A DNA stretch of 39,230 nt from Candidatus Omnitrophota bacterium (GCA_003451585.1 DMEU01000017.1:1-39230), one strand, 5' to 3'; shown: positions 1-9,497, counted from the first letter of the stretch. The notes: a model not told the origin generated them from the letters alone. Program-made: numbers and translations.

Positions 1-3000
1 ATGGGGCCGTTGTCGACTGTTATGGCCGTGAAGTTCTCGTATAAGGATATGGTGCGTTCGGCGTGGACTACGGCTGTTGCCGGGTTTTCACCAGTCTTGA
101 TTACTTTGACTTCCACGGCATCGGAGACGGCGTCAGGGGTCATGGGGCTGCCCGCGCTGTTCCATGGAATTGTTACTACCCCGCTGACAGGAGCTACTGA
201 ATCTATCAAAGTATAACTGCCCGCGCCAACCTTATAATACGCACTCACGTTATTCACACCGTCCGCGGTAGCCATAACGTTATAACTGTTATTCTTGATA
301 AGCCACGGCGTTCCGTCAGGCTGTGTAAGGGTAAGTTTTCCGACTATCTTAAAGCCGCCGTCAGGCGACTGGCCATAATAAGCGTCAGCCAGGTCATCGA
401 CATCTTTCACCTTGATCCTTACTGCATCAGCCGAAGCAGCACCAGGCACATTTTCCCAGGTATACTGGCCCAATGACGCGTCAACAGGCGCCGAGTTTAT
501 CTTCTGGCCTATAGGATAGCCGCCTGAACCGTTAGCTATATCATAATAGATATCGACCTGGGTAATTGCGGTAGAGCCGTTCTCGCGCGTCCATTTGATC
601 AAATTGACGCGGTCAGGGTCGGTATTTCCTATATCAAGGACAACTGAAGTCTGAGGGTCTGTTACGGTAAGCTTAGGATATATCTTTATAGTGCGCGTCA
701 TGGGGTCATGGGTGGAATATTTCTTCCATGAAACACGAATGTCCACGCTGTCGCTCTTAACATCAGCCGCTGTGGGCCAAACATACGTATTGGAACCATT
801 GGCGCATTCGACATCTGTGGCTATTGATGTGGGACTGCCTCCTATCAGGTAATCAAGATTGACCTTTGGATTAGCAAATTCCAGGGCGACATTATCCCAT
901 TCAAGGCCGGCATTGGCCACCCACGTAATATTCTTATTCGATGCCTTGGCATCCAGAGTAGCGCCTGCAAGAGGAGCAGTGAACGAAGTAAATGAGGGGC
1001 GTATCTTAAAAGCCTGCGTAGATGTTTTTGTAAGTTGAGTGCCGGCAGGCGCGCCTACATTGCTTATGCGGATACGGCCTGTCTCGGTGATCCTCCTGTC
1101 GGCGTCCTTGATACCCGCTGGCCATACATAGCTGTTATCACCGTCATTGCCGGAGGCGTAGCTGTTTTCAAGCACAATAGTATCGGAAAAATCACCTTTT
1201 GCCGAAAATTCGATAAGCAGGTTACCGATACCGCCCTGCCTGTTCCATTTAATAATACCACCCTTGACATTGTCCTGGTTATAATCAGTGCCCAGCGTCC
1301 AGGCCTGTGTGCCGTCATCAGGTATAAGAAGCGTCAATTTACCTTTAATTATATAGCCCGGGTCAGGGTTAGGCGCGTAGTCTTCGGTAGTGGAATTTGT
1401 CTTTGTAGGGTTACCGTGGTCAAGCACACGGAAATCAACATCATTAGAAATAGTGTTATCAACGCCTGTCCAGGTCCAGACTTTATAATCCGGATTCGAA
1501 TCCGGCGTGCCGGCAACACCCGCGGGGTCGGAAATAGGTATCCATGACTCTCCGCCATAACGGTATTGAATATCGAACAAAGAAATATTGCCGTTAGGTT
1601 TCCACTTTATTGTTTTATTGCCGTTAACTTCCATGTCGGTTCCGAGAGCATCGGAGACCACCTGCACTTCGGTAATACTACCGATGATACTGTTATAATT
1701 CGCGCCTGCTGGATATACCGCGTTGACATCCTGCCATTCGTTACTGTGGCTATTGACTATCTTTACTTTCACGTAAGCGGAAGTTACGTTAGGTATCTTC
1801 CAGGCAAACGAACCTATGCCTCCGGCACCTATTGATATGTCATCGGCATTTGCTCCAAACTCATCTTTTACAAACTGCCAGTCAGGCAAACCCTGGTCTC
1901 CGTCTGTGCAGTAAAAGATATCCACGGTCCCCATGCCGCCCTTATATTTCCACGTTATATATTTTATAGCGTCAATAGGCAGGTCTATGGGGTTTACAGG
2001 ATCGGGGTCATTAGCCGCGCTCTTTACATAAAGATCTGAAAATTTGCCCTTTATATAGAATACACCGTCTGAATCATCATATGCCTCCGTATCGCCCTCT
2101 TTTTGTATACGTATGACGGCCTGGTTCGTCATAAGGTCCGGCACGCCGGCGCTCCAACTGTACGGGGAAGTATTAGAAGCGATGCCCTGCGCTATAACTC
2201 CGCCTTTGTTAGTCCTGGCTATTTCTAAATTAGCTGGATTCGAAAGGTCGATATCCGGAAAGTCGTCCGATGTCCCAGCCACGCCGTCAAAGCCCAAGCC
2301 GTTATTCGTAGATAACATTATTTTAAAAGACGCAGCCGAGCCCTGCGGCAGGTCCCATGTTATGTTAGGCATTGAGCCTACAGCCGCCTCATACGTATTA
2401 TCGTTAGGCGCTGTCAGTTTGATCACCGGCTTGATCTTAAAATACCCCTGGTTTAAAAGAGAGCTTGACGTTGTAGTAACATCCGTGTCCGACGTAACCA
2501 CTACGTTGGCATACTCGGTAACTACGCCCGCGGGTATATTCCAGGGGAAGGGCTTAGGCGTAGGATTTATGTGGTCGGATGAATATATGGCTACGCTCGC
2601 GTCGTCATACGGCGCTGAACCGTTGGTATCATAGTACAATACTATATTGACCTTGGGCACACTTCCTGTAACCTCCCAGTCAATGAGCTTATCCTGTCCT
2701 ACTTTCCAAAAAGGAGTCTGGACGCCGCTGGGCGTAACATTCAAAATGCCGCCTTTAAAGCGTATGGGCAGGCACGCCCCGTAAGTCCTCATAGCGGTAT
2801 CAGCCAGATCTGCCGGATTATCAATGCTTTCAACACGAATAACGGCATTGGACGTTTCTATGTTAGGTACTGTCCAGGCCAACCCTGTAGCGCCCAAGGC
2901 ATAAGGAACGCTCTCTGCCTGGCCCGCGGTGCATTCCACATTCGAGCATGTGACAGGATAGGGGAACCCGTCATCGCCTCCGTTATAACTCATGCGTACC

Positions 3001-6000
3001 CTTACATTGCCTACAGCACCCTTTGTGTCCCACTTGATATAATAATCAGAAGCAGGGGCGGAACCCATAACGAATTCCTGGCCGTTGGTGGGAGTGACAT
3101 TATAAATCTTACCGCGGACCTGAAAAGGCTTAGTTTCCACCACTATCGGAGAAGGCAGACCGGCGCCCAAAGCGGTAAATTTAAATTTGCTGTATTGCGT
3201 GCCACCCACATCGATGACATTATGCCCCGCGGAATCAAGATAACTATTGGCCGCTATCTGATCCCACGCCCAGGCAAAAGACACAGCCTCCGTAGTGCCG
3301 TCGGGATCAGGAGAAATAATAGTGGGGTTCCATCCGCCTCCGCCGTAATGGAAATACTCGATCTTTAAATTCCCGATAGAACCTTTTTTATTGAACTGTA
3401 CGCCGGGGCTGGGCAGAGAATCTCCTACGACCAAAGTATCTACGCCGCTTGCGCCTATTGCCCTGGGGAAAACGGCAACGATCTTTCCATTGATGGTAAA
3501 ATCCCCTGTATCCGCGTAAATATCACCAGGATATGACGCGGATTTCACCCTTACACGCACCTTATTGCCTATAGCGTTAGGCACCTTCCATAAGGCATAA
3601 CCCGTTACATCCGGCGTACCTGTGGCGCAGTCGATTATATCGAACGGAAAATCATCGACTCTGGTCTCGGGGGTGCCTGTCTGGCCGTCAGCTCCAAGGC
3701 CGTTATTGGTATCATAGGCAAGACAAACTTTAATACTCGTAGGAGGCGACGTCGATCCTTTTGTAAACCAGGAAATATTGGTATCGGCTATCTGTTCATC
3801 ATCAACATATAAAGTGGTGCCTCCTATAGAAACACCCGTATATTTTTTCTGGATAGTCAGTGTATTTGCGGAAACATCCGATATGGCGCCATCCTTGGTC
3901 TGAACCTTGAATTTAATATTTGAAACCTTATCAAAGTCATCTATCGCGTCGTTAGGTATAGGGTTCCATAAATAAGAACCGTTACCCGATGGTACATCCG
4001 TTGCCACCGTATGGTCAAAGTTAGGCGAGCCCTGGTCGCCGTCAAGCGCGTAAAATATGTCCACATCACCCAGGTCTCCAACGACATCCCACTCTATGCT
4101 GTGATTTGTATCTCCTATCTTCCACGTATATGCCCCGCCATCTGATTCGTTCTTAAGGCTCAAGGTTCCCTTTATGGCAAAATCATAATTGGCGTAAGAA
4201 TACACCTCGCTCTTTTTTCCTGTCTGGTATACGATAATGCGAATTTTAGTGCCTACGATACCCGGTACATCAGGCACATTCCAGGTATACGATGCCTCCT
4301 CACCCACCAGATTGTTATTAGAAGGTATCGGAGACGAGGTGATCGTGCCTAAATAATCATCGGCATCCGGCTCTCCGTTGGCCCCTGTCTGGCCGTTGGC
4401 GCCCAAACCGCTGTTAGTGTCATATTTCAATTCTACTGTGTCAAAATTCGCCGGTGCGTTAGAAGGATCAGGCTTCCACTTGATTACCAGATCAGCACCT
4501 ACATAAATCGCCGGGAACCCGACCTGATTAGGCTGTGTCAACGCAAGGTAAGGTATGGTCTTAAACTGCGCCGAAACCCCTGACGTCCCGTTTGTCTTAT
4601 CTGTATCCCCATATAAAGAAACCTTGACCCTGTTCGTGCCTATATGTGCCGCGTCTATTGTCCATGAATAATTGCCGCCTGTGCCTATATCAATGACATT
4701 AGACGTAAGATCAGTAAACCAGCTATTTCCGTCATCTTTCGAAAGGCTAATGACCACTTTTCCGGGAATAGAGCTGTTGCCGCCATTGACAGACCACGTT
4801 ATGGTCTTTGTTACCCCGCCTACGCCATGTGTTACCTTGACTATGTCTCCCAAAGACGGCGAGTCAACAGATATGTTGGCTTTTAAATTAATAGCCGTTG
4901 AATCGCCATACACCGTATCTTCAGCTCCTACCTTTGCGATCCTGACAGTGACAGCCTCAACATTACCGGAGGCGTCATAACCCAACGGCGGGGACACCTG
5001 CCATGACTTGGTCTGCTTAACATCAGGCGTACCTGCGCTATAATTATCCGTGGATTTTACGATATATTGAGGGCCGTCGGCAACAAGTTCAGCCCAGGTC
5101 TGAGAAGCCCTCTTATATTTTATAACGATATTGCCGAGAGCGCCGTGCGGTGTCCAGGCTATATTATGAGATTCGCCGTTACGCCATATAGTAACATCCC
5201 CTGTATCAGGAGTATTATTCGTCAAAGAAGACGAAACTATGAAAGGAGAACTTTCTCCGTAAGTATCGGAATCATCCGGATGTGACGGGCCTGCGTGTGC
5301 GCACTTGGCTATCTTGATCTTTGCCTGAGACGATACCGTAAGGTTCGTTGCCAGAGTCCAGTCATAAGAACCGCCTCCTGCATCAGTACCCGCGGGCTGA
5401 TTACTGGCTATAGGTGTGGAGTCATATGATAAACCGTTATTACTGGAATAATAAATATCTACCGCGCCGTCTGTAAGCCCTGCGCCAAAAAAGCCTTTCT
5501 TGTCCCACGTGACGGTATGCTGTTCACCTAAAAGCCATGTTACGGATGAAGCCGGAGTGACATTTGATATCTGGCCTTTTAATGTGAATACTGTGCCTGT
5601 GCTATCAACTGTAGTCGTAGGAGGATTTGGGTCGTAATTCAAAATAAGCTTTAAGATATTGTCCGCGCCTATCAAGTTCTGGCCGCCTATGCTTGAAGGT
5701 ATAGGATCCCACGGCCATGAGCCGCCTGAGCCTGTACCCGGTGTAGCCCCTGTGACAAGATCATAAAAATTATCTCCTCCGTCAGGCGAGATCTTAATGG
5801 TCATAGTCCCGGGAGTCAGCCCGTTTAAGTCGCCTTTATTATTCCATGTGATACTCTTAGCCTCGCCTATCTTCCATGTGTTCGGGGGTTGGATCAAAGA
5901 CAACGTACCCTTAATAATGAAGCTATTATTTGAAACATCGAAATTCCTTGCAGAAAGATCGGTGTCCACTATTTTGATCTTTAAATTTTCACCTATAAGG

Positions 6001-7451
6001 TTTTTGCTTGCGATGCTTTTAGGTATTGTCCAGGCATAGGTGTCCAGCGTTCCGTCTAAACCAGAAGCCGGGGAATCGGCAACGCCGTCCGCGTCCGTAT
6101 CACTGCTTAATATGTCCGGATAACCGTCCGCGCCTCCGTTTGTGGATATGTAGATAGTTACTTTATGGTGCCCGCTTGGGCCTGTACCGCCTGTCACCAA
6201 AGCATTAGCATGCTTCCATGTAATATTTTTAGTCTCACCGACCTTCCATATATCGCTTGCACTGTTAGGCGCTGTGACCTTTAACGGCGGCAACTCTGCC
6301 ACAAACCAAGGGATATTAATGGTACTGCCGGTGCCGCCGCGCGCAAAATCGATCTGCGAGACGCCGGTTAAGTAAGACGCAACAAAGATCTCATCTACAG
6401 AAGTGGCGCTGGAACCCCCCGAAACAGAGAAAAAATTAAAGGCGCGCGTTGTATCTACCGAGTCCGTCAATGAACCCGTAGCGGTAGTCGTGCTGGTACT
6501 TGCCGAAGATTTCTGGACGAGCGATCCATCCTTAAATTCGATAAGATACCATGCGATATCGGCTGTATCTGAACTATCCACCCTGGTGAAAGTAAGGGTC
6601 TGCGCATCGGTTAATTCGCCTCGCACCGCATAATCTCTCTCATCACCTGCGGTGCTCGAACCTGCTCGAGTAGTAAAAAACAAAGCAGACTTAGTCACAT
6701 CTACTGCGGGATTAAGTGTCGCGGTATTCGAAAGGCTGCCTCCGGCTATCTGCAACGTATTATGCTGCACATTAATATCATCATCGAAGGCGACTATCTG
6801 ATAAAAAACCTCAAGCATCCATTTAGAAGCAGTATCATCCCTCTTTAAGGTCATCTGGTTCGTGGCTGTCAACTCCGCTGTGACGATCGTATTTTCATCT
6901 GAGTTAGACTGCGGGCCGCCGGACAGCCTTAGGCCGAATTTCCTGCTTATAACGGGGAAGGACCTTGAAAGATCTACGGTCACAGGTAATGTAACGACCT
7001 TGGTATATGTGGTATCAGACATAGCGGTGCTGCCGTGCGTAACCGTTACGCCATCGACAAATTCCACGACCTCGTAGTTTACCGTAGCCGCGGTCACTGC
7101 AATGCCGCGCTGTATAAGAAGCGTCTGGGCATCGTCGAACTTCACGGAAAAAAGATGATCCGAAGGGTAGTTGGCGTTAATATTTGTAGATATTGTTATA
7201 AACGCCTTGTTGGTATCGATAAGCACACCGCCGAGCTGGCTTGTCAGGTCAGCGAGCACAACGGCATCATCCGCACCGAAAGAAACGCTGCCTCTCAATA
7301 CCCTTTTGATCTGATAAGCCTGGGCATCCGAGAAATGGGCCAAAAGTATTAACGCAACGAAAGTGAAGCATATGACCTTCAAAAAAGCTGCTACTCCGGC
7401 TTTGAGGCCTTCCACGACACCCACCCCCCCTCGAGTATTACACGTTATCAT
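1..7451 (-). CDS. giant exported tandem-repeat surface protein (3'-truncated by window edge)
   Basis: I read the minus strand codon by codon from 7451 to the left edge and found no stop, giving at least 2483 residues; the C-terminus is outside the window. The start is ATG at 7451 after a GGAG 10 bases upstream, or GTG at 7415 after a run of seven G. Both give an N-terminal signal peptide with core FVALILLAHF ending DAQA (residue 45). Residues about 46-390 hold three to four units of about 100 residues, recognisable by phrases such as QTLLIQRG. From about residue 390 come 18 tandem units of 90-140 residues, each opening with a phrase like LTLTQPD or LKVTAPN, then W..G....ITW and ending near Y.W..P. 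This matches the Kre9/KNH-like (PF10342) beta-sandwich pattern. Several units carry Asp/Gly-rich insertions (for example DTDADG near 6090) that could bind calcium. Role inferred: extracellular or surface-layer adhesin. The ligand is unknown. Confidence 0.9.
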   Translation of the reverse strand, partial: MITCNTRGGVGVVEGLKAGVAAFLKVICFTFVALILLAHFSDAQAYQIKRVLRGSVSFGADDAVVLADLTSQLGGVLIDTNKAFITISTNINANYPSDHLFSVKFDDAQTLLIQRGIAVTAATVNYEVVEFVDGVTVTHGSTAMSDTTYTKVVTLPVTVDLSRSFPVISRKFGLRLSGGPQSNSDENTIVTAELTATNQMTLKRDDTASKWMLEVFYQIVAFDDDINVQHNTLQIAGGSLSNTATLNPAVDVTKSALFFTTRAGSSTAGDERDYAVRGELTDAQTLTFTRVDSSDTADIAWYLIEFKDGSLVQKSSASTSTTTATGSLTDSVDTTRAFNFFSVSGGSSATSVDEIFVASYLTGVSQIDFARGGTGSTINIPWFVAELPPLKVTAPNSASDIWKVGETKNITWKHANALVTGGTGPSGHHKVTIYISTNGGADGYPDILSSDTDADGVADSPASGLDGTLDTYAWTIPKSIASKNLIGENLKIKIVDTDLSARNFDVSNNSFIIKGTLSLIQPPNTWKIGEAKSITWNNKGDLNGLTPGTMTIKISPDGGDNFYDLVTGATPGTGSGGSWPWDPIPSSIGGQNLIGADNILKLILNYDPNPPTTTVDSTGTVFTLKGQISNVTPASSVTWLLGEQHTVTWDKKGFFGAGLTDGAVDIYYSSNNGLSYDSTPIASNQPAGTDAGGGSYDWTLATNLTVSSQAKIKIAKCAHAGPSHPDDSDTYGESSPFIVSSSLTNNTPDTGDVTIWRNGESHNIAWTPHGALGNIVIKYKRASQTWAELVADGPQYIVKSTDNYSAGTPDVKQTKSWQVSPPLGYDASGNVEAVTVRIAKVGAEDTVYGDSTAINLKANISVDSPSLGDIVKVTHGVGGVTKTITWSVNGGNSSIPGKVVISLSKDDGNSWFTDLTSNVIDIGTGGNYSWTIDAAHIGTNRVKVSLYGDTDKTNGTSGVSAQFKTIPYLALTQPNQVGFPAIYVGADLVIKWKPDPSNAPANFDTVELKYDTNSGLGANGQTGANGEPDADDYLGTITSSPIPSNNNLVGEEASYTWNVPDVPGIVGTKIRIIVYQTGKKSEVYSYANYDFAIKGTLSLKNESDGGAYTWKIGDTNHSIEWDVVGDLGDVDIFYALDGDQGSPNFDHTVATDVPSGNGSYLWNPIPNDAIDDFDKVSNIKFKVQTKDGAISDVSANTLTIQKKYTGVSIGGTTLYVDDEQIADTNISWFTKGSTSPPTSIKVCLAYDTNNGLGADGQTGTPETRVDDFPFDIIDCATGTPDVTGYALWKVPNAIGNKVRVRVKSASYPGDIYADTGDFTINGKIVAVFPRAIGASGVDTLVVGDSLPSPGVQFNKKGSIGNLKIEYFHYGGGGWNPTIISPDPDGTTEAVSFAWAWDQIAANSYLDSAGHNVIDVGGTQYSKFKFTALGAGLPSPIVVETKPFQVRGKIYNVTPTNGQEFVMGSAPASDYYIKWDTKGAVGNVRVRMSYNGGDDGFPYPVTCSNVECTAGQAESVPYALGATGLAWTVPNIETSNAVIRVESIDNPADLADTAMRTYGACLPIRFKGGILNVTPSGVQTPFWKVGQDKLIDWEVTGSVPKVNIVLYYDTNGSAPYDDASVAIYSSDHINPTPKPFPWNIPAGVVTEYANVVVTSDTDVTTTSSSLLNQGYFKIKPVIKLTAPNDNTYEAAVGSMPNITWDLPQGSAASFKIMLSTNNGLGFDGVAGTSDDFPDIDLSNPANLEIARTNKGGVIAQGIASNTSPYSWSAGVPDLMTNQAVIRIQKEGDTEAYDDSDGVFYIKGKFSDLYVKSAANDPDPVNPIDLPIDAIKYITWKYKGGMGTVDIFYCTDGDQGLPDWQFVKDEFGANADDISIGAGGIGSFAWKIPNVTSAYVKVKIVNSHSNEWQDVNAVYPAGANYNSIIGSITEVQVVSDALGTDMEVNGNKTIKWKPNGNISLFDIQYRYGGESWIPISDPAGVAGTPDSNPDYKVWTWTGVDNTISNDVDFRVLDHGNPTKTNSTTEDYAPNPDPGYIIKGKLTLLIPDDGTQAWTLGTDYNQDNVKGGIIKWNRQGGIGNLLIEFSAKGDFSDTIVLENSYASGNDGDNSYVWPAGIKDADRRITETGRIRISNVGAPAGTQLTKTSTQAFKIRPSFTSFTAPLAGATLDAKASNKNITWVANAGLEWDNVALEFANPKVNLDYLIGGSPTSIATDVECANGSNTYVWPTAADVKSDSVDIRVSWKKYSTHDPMTRTIKIYPKLTVTDPQTSVVLDIGNTDPDRVNLIKWTRENGSTAITQVDIYYDIANGSGGYPIGQKINSAPVDASLGQYTWENVPGAASADAVRIKVKDVDDLADAYYGQSPDGGFKIVGKLTLTQPDGTPWLIKNNSYNVMATADGVNNVSAYYKVGAGSYTLIDSVAPVSGVVTIPWNSAGSPMTPDAVSDAVEVKVIKTGENPATAVVHAERTISLYENFTAITVDNGP

Positions 7452-7476
7452 TGGCCAGGATCTCCAACAATGGCTT

Positions 7477-7941
7477 TCATTCTTCGGACACCAAATTCCC
7501 TACACCCGACTGTATAAAATTCACGACCCTTGCCTTTGTCTGCCTCTTATCTTTAAACGTTTCATCCTCAGAAACCTCATCTTCCGGCACGGGCTTCTCA
7601 TATTCCACACTAACCAGGTCGCCTACCTTAATATCGGCAAGCTTTGTCTTATGCTTAACCGCGGTCTTAGAATCAATAGGTATAAGCATCTCATATTCTG
7701 TGCCTGAATCATAATCCCTCTCGTATACGATAGAGATGTAATTTTTATCTATGCCGGAAACCTCACCTGAAACGGTCTCAACCGTAAAGGCATAATCATC
7801 CTGGGTTTCTGAGGCGGCCTTTTCTTTGGCTGACAACTGCTTTTGGGCCTGAGTTTCATCCTTAGCCAAAGCAGACGATATAATAAAGGTAAAAGATACT
7901 GCCACTGCCCAAAGTAACATCATCTTATTTTTATTTTTCAT
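7477..7941 (-). CDS. small exported protein of unknown function
   Basis: A 154-residue protein with a clear signal peptide (MLLWAVAVSFTFIISSALA, cleavage about residue 26), then a charged Gln/Ala/Lys/Glu linker, then a beta-rich domain of about 90 residues (VSGEVSGIDKNYISIVYE, KVGDLVSVEYEKP). The KVGD.V.V.Y phrase resembles small OB-fold or SH3-like periplasmic domains, but I cannot assign a family. A longer reading begins at ATG 7947, but GGAG lies only 2 bases from it and 8 bases from ATG 7941, so I chose 7941. It ends 25 bases before the giant surface protein and is probably cotranscribed with it. It may help secrete or anchor that protein; this is inference from position only. Confidence 0.8.
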   Translation of the reverse strand: MKNKNKMMLLWAVAVSFTFIISSALAKDETQAQKQLSAKEKAASETQDDYAFTVETVSGEVSGIDKNYISIVYERDYDSGTEYEMLIPIDSKTAVKHKTKLADIKVGDLVSVEYEKPVPEDEVSEDETFKDKRQTKARVVNFIQSGVGNLVSEE

Positions 7942-7971
7942 ATCCATCTCTCCTACCCCTTCCGACCGTCT

Positions 7972-8012
7972 TCCGTTCCCGCATCGGAACCGGTTTCCGA
8001 TGCGGGAACGGA
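7972..8012. repeat. REP-type palindrome (BIME-like inverted pair) beside RAYT 1
   Basis: Perfect 18-bp arms at 7972-7989 and 7995-8012 around the 5-base loop CCGGT. Each arm contains a variant of the REP unit seen three more times in this window (core CCGTTCCCGCATCGGAA here, CCGATCCCGCATCGGAA elsewhere). It starts 2 bases after the stop codon of the adjacent RAYT gene. No T-run follows, so it is a repeat element rather than a classical terminator, although the hairpin could protect or stall RNA. Confidence 0.85.
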
Positions 8013-8014
8013 GG

Positions 8015-9187
8015 TTACATACTTACAAAAGAAAAATCCTGCGGCTTTCCATCTTTCGGTCGCAGGCTCAAAACACCCTTCATCTGTTCGCCTTCAACTT
8101 CACCCCGCCACAACGCAACCCCCGTATTAGATGTCTGCATGGTCTCCCAGATTATACGGTCGCCGTCTCTGGTCAAAGAATAATTAGAAGATTTATACCC
8201 GTTCAAATCCATATTCTCAGACACCATCCTGCCTTCGGAAAAATGTATTATGTCGATACTCTGAAAAGGCGTGCCTGCGACAAACTTTACCTGCCAAGTC
8301 ATGCCGTCAAGCTCCATCTTCTTTTTTGGGGCCTTTGTTTCCAAAACTGCCGCGCGCTCTAAAATAGGTTGCGGCACCGTGGAAGTATCGTCTGATACCG
8401 TGGCAGCCGCCCTTTTAACCGCCCTGTTGGCGTGGAAAAGAGCTGTGCCTGCTATTGCCACAAGAACAACACCTGAAATAATGGATATCCTGACTTTATT
8501 GGCCCTTGTTTCTACGAAGGCCTCAGTTTCCCTAAAAGCCGTTCCTTCGCGCATTTTTTGTATTGCCTCCGCGAACTCATCAGAACCCAAAAAGACACTC
8601 CTTGAGAGCCCTTTATGTAAAACCGCATTTTCTTCGGAACACTCCTTGTTCATATAATCTTGGTAACCCGATCCAGACAGATATGCCGACACCTCACCAA
8701 TTTCTTCACTCATAGAATTAGCCCCAAGAGGCGTTTCCGGTCCGCGCCCCAGATAAGCCTGATAGCTCGAATAAGTATAATCCTCTGCCTGAGAAACAAG
8801 GCCCGATACTTTAGGGTTAAGATGGATATAACGCGAAAGCCTCAAAAGATTTGGCTCTTTTTCTATGATAACCGCCTTAAAACGGCCCCGAAAAAGGTGG
8901 CCCTGCCTGTTATGTTTCTTATTGTAATATTTAGTGTAAGAAGATGTGATATTGTGCATTATCTCTGAAAGCGTGGTATCAGGCTTTGTCTCCACCAAAA
9001 GATGGATATGATTCGGCATAAGCACGAAAGAGAACAATTTAAAGCCATGCTGATTTTTGTATTTGCTCAAGAGTTCTTCGTACATAAGGTAATCCTCTTT
9101 ATCGTTAAAAAGATTCATCCCTTGTATTCCCCTGCTTGAAACATAATATAACGCTCCTTCTACATGTATCCTTGGCGCTCTTGGCAT
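8015..9187 (-). CDS. RAYT-like Y1 transposase domain fused to a membrane helix and C-terminal domain
   Basis: 390 residues. Residues 1-150 are a Y1/HUH single-strand transposase domain of the REP-associated type (TnpA_REP): YYVSSRG near 15-20, the HUH motif HIH at 60-62 in MPNHIHLLVE, candidate catalytic tyrosines 84, 87 and 88 in SSYTKYYNKKH, then GHLFRGRFKA and RYIHLNP. Ordinary RAYTs end soon after this. Here residues 160-230 form a linker, 233-252 a hydrophobic helix (ISIISGVVLVAIAGTALF), and 290-390 a beta-rich domain (MTWQVKFVAG, DRIIWETM, GVLSLRPKDG) that I do not recognise. The HUH residues look intact. A single-strand nuclease tethered to the membrane would be odd; a domesticated or composite protein is likely. 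No good Shine-Dalgarno is visible. It lies downstream of a c-di-GMP riboswitch and terminator, and upstream of the REP at 7972-8012. Confidence 0.85.
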   Translation of the reverse strand: MPRAPRIHVEGALYYVSSRGIQGMNLFNDKEDYLMYEELLSKYKNQHGFKLFSFVLMPNHIHLLVETKPDTTLSEIMHNITSSYTKYYNKKHNRQGHLFRGRFKAVIIEKEPNLLRLSRYIHLNPKVSGLVSQAEDYTYSSYQAYLGRGPETPLGANSMSEEIGEVSAYLSGSGYQDYMNKECSEENAVLHKGLSRSVFLGSDEFAEAIQKMREGTAFRETEAFVETRANKVRISIISGVVLVAIAGTALFHANRAVKRAAATVSDDTSTVPQPILERAAVLETKAPKKKMELDGMTWQVKFVAGTPFQSIDIIHFSEGRMVSENMDLNGYKSSNYSLTRDGDRIIWETMQTSNTGVALWRGEVEGEQMKGVLSLRPKDGKPQDFSFVSM

Positions 9188-9318
9188 GTTCTATCTAATT
9201 GAAAGCTTGTTTAGTGTCATGTATCAAGTGTCCGGTTGCAAGTAAAATCTTTCTTAGTTTTTTTGTTTTTTTCTTTTTTTGCTTCTTGATACCTGAAACT
9301 TGATACTTGCGACTTTCT

Positions 9319-9356
9319 TGCCTGGCACTTTTGCTACGGTGCCTGGCACTTTTGCT
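9319..9356. repeat. 17-bp direct repeat pair in riboswitch-to-RAYT gap
   Basis: TGCCTGGCACTTTTGCT occurs exactly at 9319-9335 and 9340-9356 (21-base period). Each copy contains the short palindrome GTGCCAGGCAC or its partial form. The same gap holds inverted copies of GTATCAAG (9221-9228 against CTTGATAC at 9285-9292 and 9299-9306). The 176 bases between terminator and RAYT thus look repeat-derived; no gene is visible there. Confidence 0.7.
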
Positions 9357-9362
9357 TAACAA

Positions 9363-9395
9363 TAAAAAAAATCTCAGGCAAACGCCTGAGATTTT
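9363..9395 (-). terminator. intrinsic terminator after c-di-GMP riboswitch
   Basis: Minus-strand RNA forms a perfect 12-bp stem (arms 9384-9395 and 9368-9379, loop GTTT) whose 3' side runs into eight consecutive U residues. It lies 9 bases after the aptamer. The sequence just before it (GAGAT, AAA, ATCTC) could form a small competing hairpin using the terminator's 5' arm, a plausible antiterminator. The hairpin is nearly symmetrical, but the plus-strand T-run is weaker. Confidence 0.88.
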
Positions 9396-9403
9396 ATCTC
9401 TTA

Positions 9404-9497
9404 GTTTCGGCGGCTTGCCTGTCCGTCACTGTTCATTGACGGACGCATAGCTTTGCGCCCCAAGGTTACCCTATGGTTTGCCTTTTCGTTCTCCAAA
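9404..9497 (-). promoter_or_regulatory. cyclic di-GMP-I (GEMM-I) riboswitch aptamer
   Basis: The minus strand shows the diagnostic order of this RNA family. GGCAAACC (9475-9482) is followed by a short stem capped by the GNRA tetraloop GUAA (CCATAGG-GTAA-CCTTGG). Next comes GGGGCGCAAAGC, which matches the conserved ACGCAAAGC block, then a second hairpin with perfect arms CGTCCGTCA/TGACGGACA as tetraloop-receptor arm, then AAGCCGCCG closing P1. Aligned by eye to the Vibrio Vc2 aptamer from memory, the ligand-binding position G20 is G, as expected for c-di-GMP rather than cGAMP. A matched promoter precedes it and an intrinsic terminator follows, the usual layout of a transcription-controlling switch. 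Whether ligand turns expression on or off cannot be read here. Confidence 0.78.

Noticed and set aside
1..7352. Many plus-strand open frames of 70-170 codons opposite the giant gene
   Set aside because: They are antisense shadows of one unbroken minus-strand frame with clear repeat domains and signal peptide.
7972..8012. REP hairpin after RAYT 1 as an intrinsic terminator
   Set aside because: No T-run follows on either strand and the same sequence recurs elsewhere as a repeat.
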